DNA from: an uncultured Bacteroidia bacterium
GTDB taxonomy: Bacteria; Bacteroidota; Bacteroidia; Bacteroidales; UBA932
DNA: 54,274 nt
Assembly (NCBI GenBank): GCA_902774045.1
Contig: CACYGW010000013.1
Location: 1 to 54,274 of the forward strand
Direction: 5' to 3'
Positions 52,832 through 54,274 of this stretch are shown in pieces (the stretch's first letter is position 1; each line of letters opens with the position of its first letter). Below the pieces are notes generated by a model. The model saw only the letters and a program-made list of their open reading frames with translations. It was not told where the DNA came from and did no database searches. The position numbers and the translations under genes were made by a program.

Positions 52832-54142
52832 ATGAAAATTAAACCAATTACCCTCAAATTGATTTTAATGAACTTCCTGGAATTCGCCGTGTGGGGCGCA
52901 TACCTCACATCCATAGGGCGTTTCCTTGGAGATATTGGCATGGGAGCCCAGATTAAGTGGTTCTTTATGATGCAAGGGTTTGTATCCATATTTATGCCCA
53001 CACTGATGGGTATAATTGCAGACCGCAAACTGGAGGCTCAGAAAGTTCTTTCCCTATGCCACGGATTTGCGGGTTTGTTTATGATAGGGGCAGGCGCCTA
53101 CTGCATGACATCGGCCAATATAGAGTTCGGTCCGCTGTTCCTGCTCTACAGCCTTAGCGTAGCGTTCTTTATGCCCACCATCGCAATTGCCAACTCGGTG
53201 GCATTCAACGCGCTTAGTAAGGAAGGAATGGATACGGTAAAAGCCTTCCCGCCCATCAGGGTATTCGGAACCGTTGGTTTCATTTGCAGTATGCTTCTGA
53301 CCAACTTCCTTAAGTTCGACGGCAAGACAATGCAGGAATCTTACACACAGCTGCTTTCTTCCGGTATCCTGTCCCTTATTCTCTGCGGCTATGCGCTCAC
53401 AATGCCCAAGTGCCCGGTGAACAAAACGGCAGACAAGACTTCCCTGGCAGAGGCCTTCGGGCTCAAAGCCTTTACTCTTTTCAAGGACAGGCAGTTTGCC
53501 ATATTCTTTATCTTCTCTATGCTCCTTGGAGCATCGCTCCAGATAACAAACGGCTATGCAAACGCCTTCCTGGGCTCGTTCGGCGGCAACCCTGATTTCG
53601 CAGATTCCTTTGCCGTAAAGAACTCCAACGCGCTTATAGCAATTTCTCAGGCATCCGAAACCCTTTGCATCCTGCTTATTCCTTTCTTTATGAAGAGATT
53701 CGGAATTAAAGTGGTTATGCTTATGTCTATGTTCGCCTGGGTATTCAGATTTGGACTCTTTGGAGCAGGTTCTCCTGCTTTCCCGGGAGTGCTGCTGTTC
53801 GTTCTGAGCTGCATAGTTTACGGAATTGCCTTCGATTTCTTTAACATTTCCGGTTCTCTTTACGTAGAGAAAAGAACCAGCAAAAGAATACGTTCCAGTG
53901 CCCAGGGTCTGTTTATGCTAATGACAAACGGTCTTGGAGCTACCATAGGCACATTCGCAGCCGGCGTTGTCGTTGAGTCTTTCCACGTAGTAGAAACCAA
54001 GGTTGGAGATACCGTCATTCCTGCAGAGCCTGCCAACTGGCCTACAGTTTGGTACGTATTTGCAGGCTTCGCCCTTGTAGTAGGGCTTGCCTTTATGGTT
54101 CTGTTCAAGAATCCCGGCAAACAAGAAGAGGTAGTAGCATAA
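52832..54142 (+). CDS. nupG: NupG-like nucleoside:H+ symporter (MFS)
   Basis: The 436-residue, 12-helix transporter resembles E. coli NupG over most of its length. Shared features are LEFAVWGAYLTSIG in helix 1, FPPIRVFGTVGFI near residue 145, and FAIFFIFSMLLGASLQITNGY near 230. IAFDFFNISGSLYVEK and SSAQGLFMLMTNGLGA follow in the carboxy-terminal half. NupG imports purine and pyrimidine nucleosides at the inner membrane. The ATG at 52832 is preferred over one 24 bases upstream because the conserved first helix begins there. It diverges from tgt and is followed by a terminator. Confidence 0.92.
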   Translation: MKIKPITLKLILMNFLEFAVWGAYLTSIGRFLGDIGMGAQIKWFFMMQGFVSIFMPTLMGIIADRKLEAQKVLSLCHGFAGLFMIGAGAYCMTSANIEFGPLFLLYSLSVAFFMPTIAIANSVAFNALSKEGMDTVKAFPPIRVFGTVGFICSMLLTNFLKFDGKTMQESYTQLLSSGILSLILCGYALTMPKCPVNKTADKTSLAEAFGLKAFTLFKDRQFAIFFIFSMLLGASLQITNGYANAFLGSFGGNPDFADSFAVKNSNALIAISQASETLCILLIPFFMKRFGIKVVMLMSMFAWVFRFGLFGAGSPAFPGVLLFVLSCIVYGIAFDFFNISGSLYVEKRTSKRIRSSAQGLFMLMTNGLGATIGTFAAGVVVESFHVVETKVGDTVIPAEPANWPTVWYVFAGFALVVGLAFMVLFKNPGKQEEVVA

Positions 54143-54161
54143 AGCAACAGCTCATAATAAT

Positions 54162-54190
54162 AAAGCCAGCCTTCCCGGCTGGCTTTTTTG
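54162..54190 (+). terminator. Intrinsic terminator after the nucleoside transporter gene
   Basis: AAAGCCAGCC pairs with GGCTGGCTTT around the 5-base loop TTCCC, followed by a T-run and G. It starts 20 bases after the stop. On the other strand the flank is also T-rich, so it may serve both directions. Confidence 0.88.
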
Positions 54191-54204
54191 TTTTAAGACA
54201 ATTA

Positions 54205-54273
54205 CTATAATGCTTTCGTATTAGAGATGTACCACAATCCTTTGGCTCCTGTCGCTGGCGCGACCCTAACCGG
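54205..54273 (-). other. Possible carboxy-terminal end of a minus-strand gene, cut by the window
   Basis: One minus-strand frame is open from the window edge to a TAG at 54205-54207, giving 22 residues that end in ATGAKGLWYISNTKAL. The bidirectional hairpin just beyond could terminate it. The piece is too short to identify, and it may be non-coding. Confidence 0.2.
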
Positions 54274-54274
54274 G

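Noticed and set aside
1..54274. CRISPR arrays, insertion sequences, prophage or integrative elements
   Set aside because: No spaced direct repeats, transposase or integrase motifs, or flanking repeats were seen in the window.

Overview
The window looks like a chromosomal segment of an anaerobic member of the Bacteroidota, most likely order Bacteroidales. Four things point there. Promoters follow the TTTG-N19/20-TAnnTTTG pattern of this phylum, and Shine-Dalgarno sequences are mostly absent. Several families are typical of the phylum: DUF3078, DUF5683, WbqC, a FadL-like outer-membrane protein, the small Hc1-type histone and BPL-N. Housekeeping gene order matches as well (rimP-nusA-infB; parA-parB-DUF5683-lytic transglycosylase; hpt-adk). 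Base composition is near 50% GC. I cannot name the genus from sequence alone. No phage, insertion sequence, CRISPR array or plasmid module was seen, so this is core chromosome rather than an island.

Layout. At the left edge a tRNA-Phe with its own promoter lies on the minus strand, followed by a minus-strand operon proS-DUF3078-tilS-ybaK-EamA transporter. A plus-strand pair follows: an unusual Tyr/Trp- and Ser-rich lipoprotein and a FadL-like barrel. The lipid A genes lpxD-lpxC-lpxA-wbqC (minus) diverge from rimP-nusA-infB (plus) through two interleaved promoters. Next come a DoxX/MauE-like protein and tmk (minus), folP-purB (plus) and an FtsB/DivIC-like protein (minus). A sugar nucleotidyltransferase and a CPBP protease (plus) face a MurU-like nucleotidyltransferase and an AmgK-RapZ fusion (minus).

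From 25.3 to 32.6 kb runs a plus-strand metabolic block: NAD salvage (pncB, pncA), then buk-ilvE-TPR-vorD-vorB-vorA-vorC. The latter set is predicted to transaminate branched-chain amino acids, oxidise the 2-oxoacids with ferredoxin, and make ATP through an acyl phosphate. The expected phosphotransacylase gene is not in the window. Then follow rplY (with a structured leader), pth, a 57-residue histone-like gene, tpiA, a serine hydrolase (minus), priA, parA-parB-DUF5683-mltD-like, an HhH/outer-membrane protein (minus), hpt and adk. Two minus-strand exported proteins separate adk from obg. The right end holds murF-dut-lptG-tgt (minus) and a NupG-like nucleoside transporter (plus).

Main points to check. 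(1) priA is broken by a frameshift plus a missing segment, and also lacks its winged-helix domain. (2) adk lacks about 16 residues that include the AMP-binding ISTG motif. Both genes are normally essential, so either the assembly carries small deletions or the genome has real lesions. (3) LpxC is not fused to FabZ, unlike the usual arrangement in the phylum. (4) The Tyr/Trp-rich lipoprotein and the AmgK-RapZ fusion are the best candidates for little-described biology. I found no single convincing new multi-gene system.
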